Assembly (NCBI GenBank): GCA_017520935.1
Contig: JAFXEF010000019.1
Location: 1-32,427, forward strand
Direction: 5' to 3'
DNA from: Bacteroidaceae bacterium
Lineage (GTDB): Bacteria; Bacteroidota; Bacteroidia; Bacteroidales; Bacteroidaceae
Length of the DNA: 32,427 bases
Shown: positions 1 to 8,031 of the stretch, piece by piece
How positions within the stretch are numbered: position 1 is the stretch's first letter
How the letters are laid out: each line of letters opens with the position of its first letter
Translations under genes and position numbers: made by a program
The notes under the pieces: model-generated
Database searches by the model: none
What the model saw: the letters and a program-made list of their open reading frames with translations, nothing else
What the model was told of the DNA's origin: nothing

Positions 1-120
1 CATCCTTTATTGATACGCTTTGAGCGTTAAGAAACAATAAAAACGTTAAATCTTCACCTTTTAGAATGCGCCCTTAAAGGTTATGACCATATTCCTGACT
101 TATTACTCGCAAAATATTGA
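1..120 (+). other. Unrecognised reading-frame tail at window edge
   Basis: After an in-frame stop at 28-30, one plus-strand frame is open from 31 to a TGA at 118-120, giving about 29 residues ending in KGYDHIPDLLLAKY. It could be the C-terminal end of a gene that began to the left, or a fragment left when foreign DNA joined the leucine-rich-repeat gene that starts immediately afterwards. It shows no leucine-rich-repeat character in any of the three plus frames. I do not recognise the family. Confidence 0.2.
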
Positions 121-1374
121 GTAATAACTGGTTGTAAATACTATTTTTGTAGTAGTCTTACTTCAGTATATATATCAGATATTTCAGCATGGTGTAATAT
201 TGATTTTGAAAACAGGTATTCTAACCCATTGGCTTGTGCAGAATTTTTATATCTAAATCATGTATTGGTAAAGGAATTAGTTATTCCAGATGAGATAACC
301 CGTATTAAACCTTTTTCTTTCTATTCCAATGAACATCTAATTTCGGTTATCATCCCTAATAGCATAACGAACATCGGACATCATGCCTTTTGGGACTGCA
401 CGAGTTTAACTTCTGTTAATATTGGCAATAGTGTGACTTGCATAGAGGAACACGCATTCAGTGGTTGCTATTCTATGACTTCTGTTAATATTCCCAGTAG
501 TGTTACAATTATTGAGAGGAGAGCCTTCATGAGTTGTGTATCATTGACATCTGTTCATATCTCAGATATTGCTTCATGGTGTAATATTGATTTTGAGGAC
601 ATTTATTCTAATCCATTAGAAAATGCAGGAAGTCTATATCTAAATGGGAATGAGATTAGGGATTTGGTAATACCAGAAGGCGTGACATGTATCAAAGCAT
701 ATGCATTCTACAACTTTGAACGCATGCTCTCTGTGACAATTCCCAACACTGTGACATTTATAGAAGTATGTGCTTTTGAAGAGTGCCATGGTTTAACCTC
801 AGTTATTATCCCTAATAGTGTGACGGACATAGAGAATCATGCATTCGCTTATTGCTCTGATTTGACGGCGGTCACTATACCTAATAGTGTGACAGGGATT
901 GGACATGGGACTTTCAGATCCTGTAATAGTCTGACATCTATTGAATTACCTAATAGTGTGATGAGTATAGAGGATGCAGCTTTTCAAGGTTGCACAGTTT
1001 TGAACAAAGTTGTTATCGGCCGTGGAGTTGAGCATATTGGACATGACGCTTTTGCTAATTGTCCTGCACTTCTTAACGTCTACTGCTATGCTGAAAATGT
1101 ACCAGAAACAGAAACAGATGCTTTTGATGACTCAAATATTGAATCAGCAACTCTTCATGTTTTAGAAACTTCTATCGCTGATTATGCGGTATCTGAACCC
1201 TGGAGCAATTTTGGAGAAATTACAGCTCTCACTGAGCAGGAGGTAGGAGTCGATAATTTGAAAGCGGAAAGCGGAAATACGAAGACAGAAATATACGACC
1301 TCAGTGGACGCCGTGTGCAGAAAGCACAGAAGGGTATCTGCATCCAAAATGGCAAGATCGTAGTAAAGCGATAA
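121..1374 (+). pseudogene. BspA-like leucine-rich-repeat surface protein, 5'-truncated
   Basis: The frame is open from 121 and reads as tandem repeats of the BspA/TpLRR kind (about 23 residues, pattern C-x-x-L-T-S-V-x-I-P-N-S-V-T-x-I-x-x-x-A-F). The family forms secreted or surface adhesins. No ATG or signal peptide precedes the first repeat. A stop lies at 118-120, the first usable non-ATG codon is a TTG at 229, and the first in-frame ATG lies near 475 inside the repeats, so the 5' end has been lost. A variant repeat (SDI-x-x-WCNIDFE...YSNPL) occurs twice, near 175 and 562, 387 bp apart, showing growth by segmental duplication. The C-terminus (EIYDLSGRRVQK...QNGKIVVKR) matches the sorting-type tail of two other proteins in this window. 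It may be non-functional, or a silent cassette for recombination. Confidence 0.75.
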
Positions 1375-1468
1375 CTGAGAGCATTGAACAAATCTCCGTT
1401 ACAGCGGATATATTTTATCGGTCGTGACGAAGGATGCCTTCCGCAGCATGGCAATACTTGGAAGTTAA

Positions 1469-2318
1469 ACTAAAAAGCTATACCTTTGTTTCATAATTCT
1501 CAGGATAAATATTCTATATGACAACCAACGCAGACCTTGGACTTCTGTAGCCCATATCATAGAGGAGGGCTTCATTGCCGATGGTTTGCAACAATTAGAT
1601 AAATATACAGAACTATTCATCAGCGAAAGACTTGTTTATAAACGATTTTCACCGCTCGAACAGTATGGCTGCGCAGCGGGAGGTACAACGCATGTCATTG
1701 CAACCCTACTCGCGGGAGCAGAAGTTGATGCAGATTCGTTCGCTCCGGGAATCTCGGACTTCAAAAGAATGTGCCAACGCGGAGAGGCGCAAGCTCTGAG
1801 GATTGAACAATGGGCCAAGGCTGTAGGAACATGGATTGACAGTATAGACGACTCGCTGGCCCACGTGCTGGGAGAGCGTATAGCCGAGGATGGTGAGGCT
1901 ATAGCGCCACGTTAATCAAATCCATCGGATTGGACTATTTCGTAGAACCGGCATTGGCTCTTGACCGTATATCGTTGCATAATGCCTATTTTCCCGAGAC
2001 ATCGCTCACGGTACTCGGATTTGACGCGATACGGAAAGGGATTTCAAGATTGTCGTAGAACAACCCTTCATTAAAGGGAACAGGATGAGTGATGAGGAGA
2101 TTGCCACATATATGCAGTGCATGGGCTTTGAACTACGCAATCCTCGCAATTGGACATATGCTACACCTGAAATCTATTTGAGTAACATACATGACGAGAA
2201 CGTTATCCGTTCGGAAAGTGGCAATGTGTTTGTCGTTGACTGTGATATACGTATCAATACTCCCGAACTAAATAGTGGCGGTACACGCCTGTTGACAAGA
2301 GAGGTAGAATTTCGATAG
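1469..2318 (+). pseudogene. Putative polyvalent protein kinase remnant, two frameshifts
   Basis: Three plus-strand frames join into one protein similar, from memory, to the putative polyvalent protein kinase family of Bacteroidetes phages and conjugative elements. Segment one is open from 1469, with recognisable sequence from about 1520 to 1905 (SERLVYKRFSPLEQYGCAAG, then GGTTHVIATLLAGAE and RGEAQALRIEQWAKAVG). Segment two, about 1905-2040, reads TLIKSIGLDYFVEPALALDR. Segment three, about 2027-2318, reads DFKIVVEQPFIKGNRMSDEE and then PEIYLSNIHDENVIRS and VVDCDIRINTPEL. Near 1905 a few residues expected after GEA are missing along with the frame, and a small indel near 2023 shifts it again. 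No intact start was identified. The natural C-terminus seems reached. This is a decayed mobile-element cargo gene. Family assignment is by recall; the frameshifts are directly visible. Confidence 0.7.
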
Positions 2319-2400
2319 AATTCAACAAAGGGGAAATACCTCTTTTGTTGCTTCGTCCTTTTCTTCTTTCCACCCAGTCCCCATGCTTGCAACATCTTTA

Positions 2401-2415
2401 GCTTGCTCCGCAAGC
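2401..2415 (+). repeat. Short perfect hairpin downstream of kinase remnant
   Basis: GCTTGC, a 3-base loop, then GCAAGC. It lies about 80 bases after the kinase remnant ends. No T-run follows, so terminator activity is doubtful. Confidence 0.3.
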
Positions 2416-2526
2416 AGAAATATTAGGCGGTGGCTCGGAAAACCGCAAATAAATTTAACTTCGTTGAATCTTGGCCTCGCTCAGTAAAGAAAATGCAAGC
2501 CTTTCCTTTACTTTCGCTCGTTGAGA

Positions 2527-2558
2527 TTTGCTTTTTCACTCGCCTTGCACTAATTTTG
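2527..2558 (+). promoter_or_regulatory. Bacteroidetes-type promoter of the B12 operon
   Basis: TTTG at 2527-2530, a 20-base gap, then TAATTTTG at 2551-2558. This fits the Bacteroidetes -33/-7 consensus (TTG, 19-21 bases, TAnnTTTG). The predicted transcript start, near 2565, falls just before the cobalamin riboswitch, which supports the call. Confidence 0.8.
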
Positions 2559-2571
2559 TCACTGCGTTTTG

Positions 2572-2742
2572 TTCCGAAGCCCTTTGCGGGGTGTAGGATG
2601 AAAAGGGAATCGGGTGAAAGTCCCGAACAGTCCCGCTGCTGTGAGTTCACAAGAAGCGCTGTCCATTCACACTTTGCCACTGCCTTACGATGAAGGTGGG
2701 AAGGCGGGACAGCAGAACAAGTCAGAAGACCTGCAAAACGCT
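2572..2742 (+). ncRNA. Cobalamin riboswitch
   Basis: The leader has the conserved adenosylcobalamin riboswitch blocks in order: GGGAATCGGGTGAAAGTCCCG (split here as GGGAAT at 2605 onward and GGTGAAAGTCCCG), CAGTCCCGCTGCTGTGAG, the B12 box GCCACTG at 2676-2682, then GGGAAGGCGGGACAGCAG and GTCAGAAGACCTGC ending about 2734. It binds cobalamin in the nascent mRNA and normally represses downstream genes when B12 is plentiful. It lies between a well-formed promoter and a TonB-dependent receptor gene, as expected for B12 uptake. The exact boundaries are estimated. Confidence 0.95.
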
Positions 2743-2764
2743 GAGAGACGAGATACCCGCCCCG

Positions 2765-2781
2765 CTCTTTCGAGGAAAGAG
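2765..2781 (+). promoter_or_regulatory. Hairpin in riboswitch expression platform
   Basis: CTCTTTC, loop GAG, GAAAGAG: a perfect 7-bp stem between the riboswitch core and the start codon. No run of T follows, so control by occlusion of translation initiation is more likely than by termination. This is inference from position. Confidence 0.45.
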
Positions 2782-2817
2782 AGCCCGGCCATGTTGTTAT
2801 TCATACCGTTATGAAAC

Positions 2818-4839
2818 GTGAATAAAGCTCTACAGACAGCCTTCATGGGCTTATTGGCACTATCCACATCGCCTTGCAGTGGCGCCACAGAGGCCATGCA
2901 GGACTCGGTGCTCACCATCCATGAGGTAGAGGTCACCGCGCGCCCGCTTCAGAAGCAAGTATCGGCCATCACTCCTGCCCAGCAGATGGATGCCGACGAA
3001 CTCAGTGCCATCGCCGCCCATACGGCTGCCGATGCCGTACGCCACTTTGCCGGCACCAATGTGAGGGACTATGGCGGTATCGGTGGGCTCAAGACGGTGT
3101 CCGTGCGCGGACTCGGAGCCACCCACACAGCCGTCAGCTACGACGATGTTGTGGTGAGCAACTGCCTGGCCGGGCAGATTGACCTCGGGCGTTTTGCCTC
3201 AAGCAGCCTGGGCAGTATCACTCTTCACGTAGGGCAGAGCGACAATATGCTCGCCACGGCACGCGCCCTCGCCTCGGGCAGCCTCGTCAGCATGAGCAGC
3301 CGTCAGCCCACGCGGGAAGATAGCAAGCGATATGCTTTAGAGGCCAACCTGCAAAGCGGTTCATACGGATTTGTCGAGCCCTCCATAAACTATTTTCAGA
3401 GACTCGGCACACACACGTCGAGCGTCATCAATGCCAGCCTCTCCCAAGCCCACGGCCGTTACCCCTACACACTGGTCAACGGAACAAAGATTACCACCGA
3501 AGAACGCATCAACACCGACATCACCCAGTTCCTGGGCGAATGGGACCTCCACCACCAGTTCACCCATGGAGGCAAGCTCGACACCAAGCTCTATGCCTAC
3601 ACCTCCGAACGCGGTCTGCCGGGTGCCATCATCCTTTACAACAGCAACAGCACCGAACGCCTGGCCGATCGCAGCCTCTTCTTCCAGGCCCGCTACACCA
3701 AGCAGTGGAACCACCGCTGGCAACTGCGCACCATCGCCAAATATACTTACGGTTGGAACCGCTACACCGACACCAATGTCAAGTATGTCAGCGGAAAACA
3801 GGTCGACGAGAACCTCCAGCATGAGTACTATGCCCAAGCCACCCTACTCTACCGCCCTACCCTTGCGTGGAGCTTCTCTCTGGCACAAGACGGTTTCATC
3901 AACACCTTAGAGAGCAACCTGCCATCGTGTCCCTTTCCCACCCGTTACACCTCACTCACCGCCCTGCAAGCCCAGTATCGCAGCCATTGGCTCCATCTGC
4001 GCGGTATTCTACTCGGCACGCTCATCAACGAGACCTCTCAAAAGGCTCAAGGCTCACAGCTCAAGGCTCACAGCTCAACCCAAGAACTCTCCCCTACCCT
4101 CAGCGCCTCCCTGCGCCCCTTCACGGAGATTCCCCTCCATATACGTCTGATGTACAAGCACACCTTCCGTATGCCCACCTTCAACGACCTCTACTATTTC
4201 CGCAGCGGCAACAAGGACTTGCGTCCCGAACGTGCCCACGAGTACAATCTCGGCCTCACGTGGCAGTCTCCGCAATGGGGAGCACTCCAATCGTTCTCGT
4301 TCACTGCCGATGGCTACTTCAACGATGTCACCGACAAGATTGTAGCCTTCCCCACCACTTACGTATGGAAGATGGCCAACTATGGCCGTGTACACATCAC
4401 CGGACTTGATGCCACGCTCAATGCCCACCTACGCCTCCATCGCCACATAGGAGCCACCCTCAGTGCAGGCTACACCCTGCAACACGCTATCGATGTCACC
4501 GATCCTACGGCACAAACCTACGGGCTACAGCTTCCCTACACTCCCATACACAGCGGCAGTGCCCGCCTGCTGCTCACCACTCCATGGGTCAATATGGGCT
4601 ACTCCATCCTTTGGTCGGGCCAGCGAACCAGCATGTCCGACCCTTCGCCACGCTACCGCCTCGCCCCCTATGCCGAACACACGCTCACCCTCTCACACAC
4701 CTTCACCACACGCCATACCCTACTCACGACCCGTGCCGAAGCCATCAACTTCACCAACACACAGTACCAGATAATACAATACTATCCAATGCCGGGACGG
4801 CAGTTCAGACTGACACTCGGCGTAAGACTCAAGAAATAA
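2818..4839 (+). CDS. btuB: TonB-dependent vitamin B12 receptor (BtuB-like)
   Basis: Outer-membrane receptor of 673 residues that probably binds cobalamin and imports it with TonB energy. Residues 1-24 are a signal peptide. Residues about 29-41 (DSVLTIHEVEVTA) are a candidate TonB-box and plug entry, and the plug domain runs to about 165, with GGLKTVSVRGLGATHTAVSY and IDLGRFASSSLGSI. The rest is a 22-strand-type beta barrel ending in alternating residues (FRLTLGVRLKK). The start is GTG 2818, because an ATG at 2811 is in a frame that stops at once and the signal peptide begins at 2818. Specificity rests on the cobalamin riboswitch immediately upstream and on the binding-protein and permease genes downstream; 13 bases separate it from the next gene. 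A 14-base tandem duplication at 4051-4078 lies in a probable surface loop. Confidence 0.88.
   Translation: MNKALQTAFMGLLALSTSPCSGATEAMQDSVLTIHEVEVTARPLQKQVSAITPAQQMDADELSAIAAHTAADAVRHFAGTNVRDYGGIGGLKTVSVRGLGATHTAVSYDDVVVSNCLAGQIDLGRFASSSLGSITLHVGQSDNMLATARALASGSLVSMSSRQPTREDSKRYALEANLQSGSYGFVEPSINYFQRLGTHTSSVINASLSQAHGRYPYTLVNGTKITTEERINTDITQFLGEWDLHHQFTHGGKLDTKLYAYTSERGLPGAIILYNSNSTERLADRSLFFQARYTKQWNHRWQLRTIAKYTYGWNRYTDTNVKYVSGKQVDENLQHEYYAQATLLYRPTLAWSFSLAQDGFINTLESNLPSCPFPTRYTSLTALQAQYRSHWLHLRGILLGTLINETSQKAQGSQLKAHSSTQELSPTLSASLRPFTEIPLHIRLMYKHTFRMPTFNDLYYFRSGNKDLRPERAHEYNLGLTWQSPQWGALQSFSFTADGYFNDVTDKIVAFPTTYVWKMANYGRVHITGLDATLNAHLRLHRHIGATLSAGYTLQHAIDVTDPTAQTYGLQLPYTPIHSGSARLLLTTPWVNMGYSILWSGQRTSMSDPSPRYRLAPYAEHTLTLSHTFTTRHTLLTTRAEAINFTNTQYQIIQYYPMPGRQFRLTLGVRLKK
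4051..4078 (+). repeat. 14-bp tandem duplication inside btuB
   Basis: GGCTCACAGCTCAA occurs twice head to tail, preceded by a partial copy. It is translated in frame as a low-complexity stretch (KAQGSQLKAHSSTQ) that is probably in an extracellular loop of the receptor. Confidence 0.8.
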
Positions 4840-4852
4840 AGACAGCACACAG

Positions 4853-5998
4853 ATGAAAACATTCCACATAGCACTCATGCTCACCATCGCCCTACTCACC
4901 GCCTGCCATAGCGGTCACAGGCCGATGCCTACCGATGCCGACACGCTCAACCTGCGACATGCACAGCACCTCACCCTCATCGAGCACCCAGCCTATACCG
5001 AGGTACAGATACACAACCCCTGGGACGAGAGCAAACTATTACAAACGGTGTTCCTGCAATCCGGGAACTCGAAGAACTCGGAAAACCCAGAGAACACCAG
5101 GCATTACTCCCAGCCTATCATCTCCCTGCCCCACCGTGCACTCCTCTTCACCGCCACCCACAGCAGCCTCATCGAGGAATTGGGCATGCTTGATGCCATC
5201 ATCGGCGTATGCGAGGCCGAATACATCGCCAATCCCCGCATCCGCGAGTCACTGGCAGCAGGGTGCATCACCGACATCGGCAGTGCCATGACTCCCGACC
5301 GCGAGCGCATCATCGGACTCAACCCTGACATCATCCTCCTCTCCCCCTACGAGAATGCCAGCACCTACGGCAACCTTGAGTCATTGGGCATCCCCATCAT
5401 ACAGTGTGCCGACTATATGGAGACCTCCGCCCTGGGGCGCGCCGAGTGGATGCGCTTTTATGGCCGGCTCTTCGGAAAAGGCCGCGAGGCCGATTCGCTC
5501 TTCACCGCTATCGAATCCCGGTACTACACCCTGCAGGCACTCACCGACAGCCTCCCCGAACGACAACGTCCCACCGTACTTTTTGACACAAAGAACGGCT
5601 CGGCATGGTACGTCCCCGGAGGACGCAGCACGATGGCTCAGCTCATCGCCGATGCCGGTGGACGCTACCTCTTCGGAGACAACACCAAGAGCGGTTCCAT
5701 CCCTCTCGCCTTCGAGAGCGTACTCGAGCGGGGCGAGCAGGCCGATGTATGGCTCGTCCGCTACAGCAACAGCCTTCGACGGATGACACTGCCCGACCTC
5801 GCTCAGGCCTACCATCCCTACACGCTCTTCAGTGCCTACCGGGATGGCAATGTCTACGGATGCAACTCAGCCGAACTCATCTTCTACGAAGAGACCCCCT
5901 TCCATCCCGAACGTCTCTTACACGACTATATCAAGATACTACACCCCACACTACTCCCGGACGATACCCTACGCTATTTCCATAGATTAAATGATTGA
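4853..5998 (+). CDS. btuF: Periplasmic cobalamin-binding lipoprotein (BtuF-like)
   Basis: Substrate-binding component of a FecCD/BtuCD-type ABC importer, 381 residues. It starts with a lipoprotein signal peptide ending in the lipobox LTAC (Cys18), so it is probably tethered to the inner membrane facing the periplasm. The body fits the periplasmic binding protein fold: a first lobe with RALLFTATHSSLIEELGMLD and GSAMTPDRERIIGLNPDIIL, a helical backbone, then a second lobe with PTVLFDTKNGSAWYVPGG and QLIADAGGRYLFGDN. It sits 13 bases after the receptor gene, and its stop overlaps the region just before the permease start. A low-complexity insertion (residues about 71-84, rich in N, S and E) interrupts the N-terminal region. 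A siderophore or heme ligand is possible in principle, but the riboswitch favours cobalamin. Confidence 0.85.
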   Translation: MKTFHIALMLTIALLTACHSGHRPMPTDADTLNLRHAQHLTLIEHPAYTEVQIHNPWDESKLLQTVFLQSGNSKNSENPENTRHYSQPIISLPHRALLFTATHSSLIEELGMLDAIIGVCEAEYIANPRIRESLAAGCITDIGSAMTPDRERIIGLNPDIILLSPYENASTYGNLESLGIPIIQCADYMETSALGRAEWMRFYGRLFGKGREADSLFTAIESRYYTLQALTDSLPERQRPTVLFDTKNGSAWYVPGGRSTMAQLIADAGGRYLFGDNTKSGSIPLAFESVLERGEQADVWLVRYSNSLRRMTLPDLAQAYHPYTLFSAYRDGNVYGCNSAELIFYEETPFHPERLLHDYIKILHPTLLPDDTLRYFHRLND

Positions 5999-6009
5999 GG
6001 ACTTCAGAT

Positions 6010-7065
6010 ATGGCCAAACGCAGTAAAACTCATAATTTTCAATTCTCAATTCTCAATGTTCCACTCCTATTATGCCTCGGCATAATACTTCTCCTCTTTG
6101 CCGCCAACCTCTTCTACGGTTCGGTAAGCATCCCTGCCAGCGAGGTGTTCACCATCCTCTCCGGTGGTGAAGTCCAGAAGCCTGCGTGGGAATACATCAT
6201 CCTTGAGTCACGCCTCCCCCAAGCCCTCACGGCTCTCCTCTCGGGTGCCGCCCTTTCCGTATCGGGCCTGATGCTGCAAACAGCGTTCAATAATCCGCTT
6301 GCAGGTCCCGACATCCTCGGTATCAACTCCGGTGCAGGGCTCGGTGCCGCCATCGTACTGCTTCTCTTCGGCGGACTCATCCCTTCCGGCAACCTCTTCC
6401 TCGGCGGTTCGCTCGCCATGGTAGGAGCCGCCTTCGTAGGTGCCCTGCTCGTCACCCTCCTCATTCTGATATTTGCCTCACGCCTTCGCAGCCACACGAT
6501 GCTGCTCATCGTAGGAATGATGATAAGCTACATCGTGTCATCGGCCGTGTCGTTGCTCAACTTCTTCTCTACGGCCGAAGGCGTACAATCCTACATGATG
6601 TGGGGAATGGGCAACTTCGGCGGTGTGTCGCGTACCAGCCTTCCCCTCTTCGCCACACTCATACTCATAGGGTTGGGTATCGCAGTCAGCCTCGTCAAGC
6701 CACTCAACGCCCTGCTCCTCGGTGAGCGATATGCCGAGAATTTGGGAGTCAATATCCGCCGCACGCGCTCGCTGCTGCTCCTCTCCACGGGGCTTCTCGT
6801 AGCCGTCACTACCGCCTATTGCGGCCCCATTAATTTCATCGGTCTTGCCGTGCCTCACATGGCCCGTCTACTCTTAGGCACGGGCAACCACCGCCCACTG
6901 CTACCCACCACCATGCTCTGCGGTGCCGCCATTGCCCTGCTATGCAACCTCATCAGCAGCCTTCCCGGCGACCAAGGCCTGCTTCCACTAAATGCCATCA
7001 CCCCCATCATCGGTGCCCCCATCATCATCTACGTCATCATCAGCCGCCGCAAGGGGTTCAGTTGA
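6010..7065 (+). CDS. btuC: FecCD-family ABC permease (BtuC-like)
   Basis: Inner-membrane permease of about 351 residues with many hydrophobic segments, matching the FecCD/BtuC family: SRLPQALTALLSGAALSVSG followed by LQTAFNNPLAGPDILGINSG, GERYAENLGVN and PINFIGLAVPHMARLL are typical. It forms the membrane channel for the binding protein encoded just upstream. I chose ATG 6010; a TTG at 5995 would add five residues and overlap the previous stop. Residues about 8-16 (HNFQFSILN) are encoded by a TTCTCAA microrepeat. The ATPase gene that usually follows (btuD) is absent: the next features are a hairpin and a tRNA on the other strand. The ATPase must be elsewhere or shared. Confidence 0.85.
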   Translation: MAKRSKTHNFQFSILNVPLLLCLGIILLLFAANLFYGSVSIPASEVFTILSGGEVQKPAWEYIILESRLPQALTALLSGAALSVSGLMLQTAFNNPLAGPDILGINSGAGLGAAIVLLLFGGLIPSGNLFLGGSLAMVGAAFVGALLVTLLILIFASRLRSHTMLLIVGMMISYIVSSAVSLLNFFSTAEGVQSYMMWGMGNFGGVSRTSLPLFATLILIGLGIAVSLVKPLNALLLGERYAENLGVNIRRTRSLLLLSTGLLVAVTTAYCGPINFIGLAVPHMARLLLGTGNHRPLLPTTMLCGAAIALLCNLISSLPGDQGLLPLNAITPIIGAPIIIYVIISRRKGFS

Positions 7066-7104
7066 ACCTTATCCCCCTCGCAATAGCCTCAAGCCTGCGG
7101 ATCC

Positions 7105-7135
7105 ATTCTATATTCCCACCGTGGCAATATAGAAT
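7105..7135 (+). terminator. Probable terminator of the B12 operon
   Basis: A perfect 10-bp inverted repeat (ATTCTATATT / AATATAGAAT) with an 11-base loop that can extend the stem by three pairs. A moderately T-rich stretch (CTTTGTCTTTTCC) follows. It lies 40 bases after the permease stop. Confidence 0.55.
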
Positions 7136-7248
7136 ATGTCGAGATCTTTGTCTTTTCCTGTTGCATATTAACGATTTATATTGACTGTAGTTTGTCTTAT
7201 TTGTAATACCGATTGAGTGTAGATAGTAGCTGCATATAAAAAACAAAG

Positions 7249-7272
7249 AGAGGGACGATTTCTCGTTCCTCT
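7249..7272 (-). terminator. Terminator of the tRNA-Tyr gene
   Basis: A 10-bp stem (one G-T pair) with a 4-base loop. Read on the minus strand it is followed by CTTTGTTTTTT, a good intrinsic terminator seven bases beyond the tRNA 3' end. Confidence 0.8.
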
Positions 7273-7278
7273 CATTGT

Positions 7279-7360
7279 GGGCAAAGATGGATTCGAACCA
7301 CCGAAGTCGAAAGACAGCAGATTTACAGTCTGCCCCATTTGGCCACTCTGGAATTTGCCC
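7279..7360 (-). tRNA. tRNA-Tyr (anticodon GTA)
   Basis: The minus strand folds as a class II tRNA of 82 bases. The acceptor stem is GGGCAAA / TTTGCCC, the anticodon arm CAGACTGTAAATCTG carries anticodon GTA, a long variable arm follows, and the T arm GGTGGTTCGAATCCATC ends it. The CCA end is not encoded. The long variable arm is normal for bacterial tyrosine tRNA. It has its own promoter and terminator and so is a single-gene unit. Confidence 0.95.
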
Positions 7361-7387
7361 AAACGGCCTCTCTATCGAAAGGCGCTG

Positions 7388-7417
7388 CAAAGGTACGTTT
7401 TTTTTTTGAATCTGCAA
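7388..7417 (-). promoter_or_regulatory. Promoter of tRNA-Tyr
   Basis: On the minus strand: TTG, 19 bases, TACCTTTG (plus-strand 7388-7395). It matches the Bacteroidetes consensus and lies about 28 bases before the tRNA 5' end. Confidence 0.75.
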
Positions 7418-7429
7418 GCGAATTGGTGG

Positions 7430-7924
7430 TTATTTTTCAAATTGCTTGGCTAAACCTATCATTTTTATGGCCGTAACGGCACATTCGTCACCCTTGTTTC
7501 CGTGGATACCTCCTGCACGGTCTTCGGCTTGTTGCATGGTGTCGGTAGTGATAAGGCCGAAGATGATGGGGATGCTGCCTTGGGTATTGAGTGCAGCGAT
7601 GCCCTGCGTGGTGCCGGCACATACGTAGTCGAAGTGGGGAGTATCACCACGCACCACACAGCCGAGAACTATCACGGCATCGACTTCACCGCTATGGACG
7701 AACCGAGCGGCACCATAAGTGAGTTCAAAACTGCCGGGAACGGTGTATACGATGATATTGCCGTCGCTGGCTCCGTGTCTCTTCAAGGTTTCTTTGGCAC
7801 CGTGCAGCAAGGCACCGGTGATGTTTTCGTTCCATTCTGACACTACGATGCCGAATCGCATATTGCTGGCATCGGGCACGGAATTAATGTCGTATGCCGA
7901 GAGATTGTGGTATGCTGTTGCCAT
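7430..7924 (-). CDS. ribH: 6,7-dimethyl-8-ribityllumazine synthase
   Basis: Riboflavin biosynthesis enzyme of 164 residues that condenses 5-amino-6-ribitylaminouracil with 3,4-dihydroxy-2-butanone 4-phosphate to give lumazine. Family motifs are present: [13 protein letters not shown] (substrate loop), [11 protein letters not shown], and [15 protein letters not shown] with the catalytic-region His97. The length is normal, and the family usually assembles as pentamers or 60-mer shells in the cytoplasm. It lies 107 bases downstream of the TPR protein on the same strand, an arrangement common in Bacteroidales, so they may be co-transcribed despite an inverted repeat between them. Confidence 0.97.
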   Translation of the reverse strand: MATAYHNLSAYDINSVPDASNMRFGIVVSEWNENITGALLHGAKETLKRHGASDGNIIVYTVPGSFELTYGAARFVHSGEVDAVIVLGCVVRGDTPHFDYVCAGTTQGIAALNTQGSIPIIFGLITTDTMQQAEDRAGGIHGNKGDECAVTAIKMIGLAKQFEK

Positions 7925-7965
7925 GGGAGGGAAGGTTATAGTGGAAAGGTTAATAAAAAAAGTAA

Positions 7966-8008
7966 AGAGTGAAGAGGTTGGCTACTGATGCATACAACTC
8001 TTCACTCT
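7966..8008 (-). repeat. Inverted repeat between TPR gene and ribH
   Basis: AGAGTGAAGAGGTTG at 7966-7980 faces CAACTCTTCACTCT at 7995-8008: a 14-bp stem with one bulged base and a 14-base loop. In the minus direction a run of T-rich sequence (ACTTTTTTTATTAACC) follows, so it could act as a partial terminator that lowers ribH expression. Confidence 0.55.
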
Positions 8009-8031
8009 CCACTTATGACTGTAGACACTAA

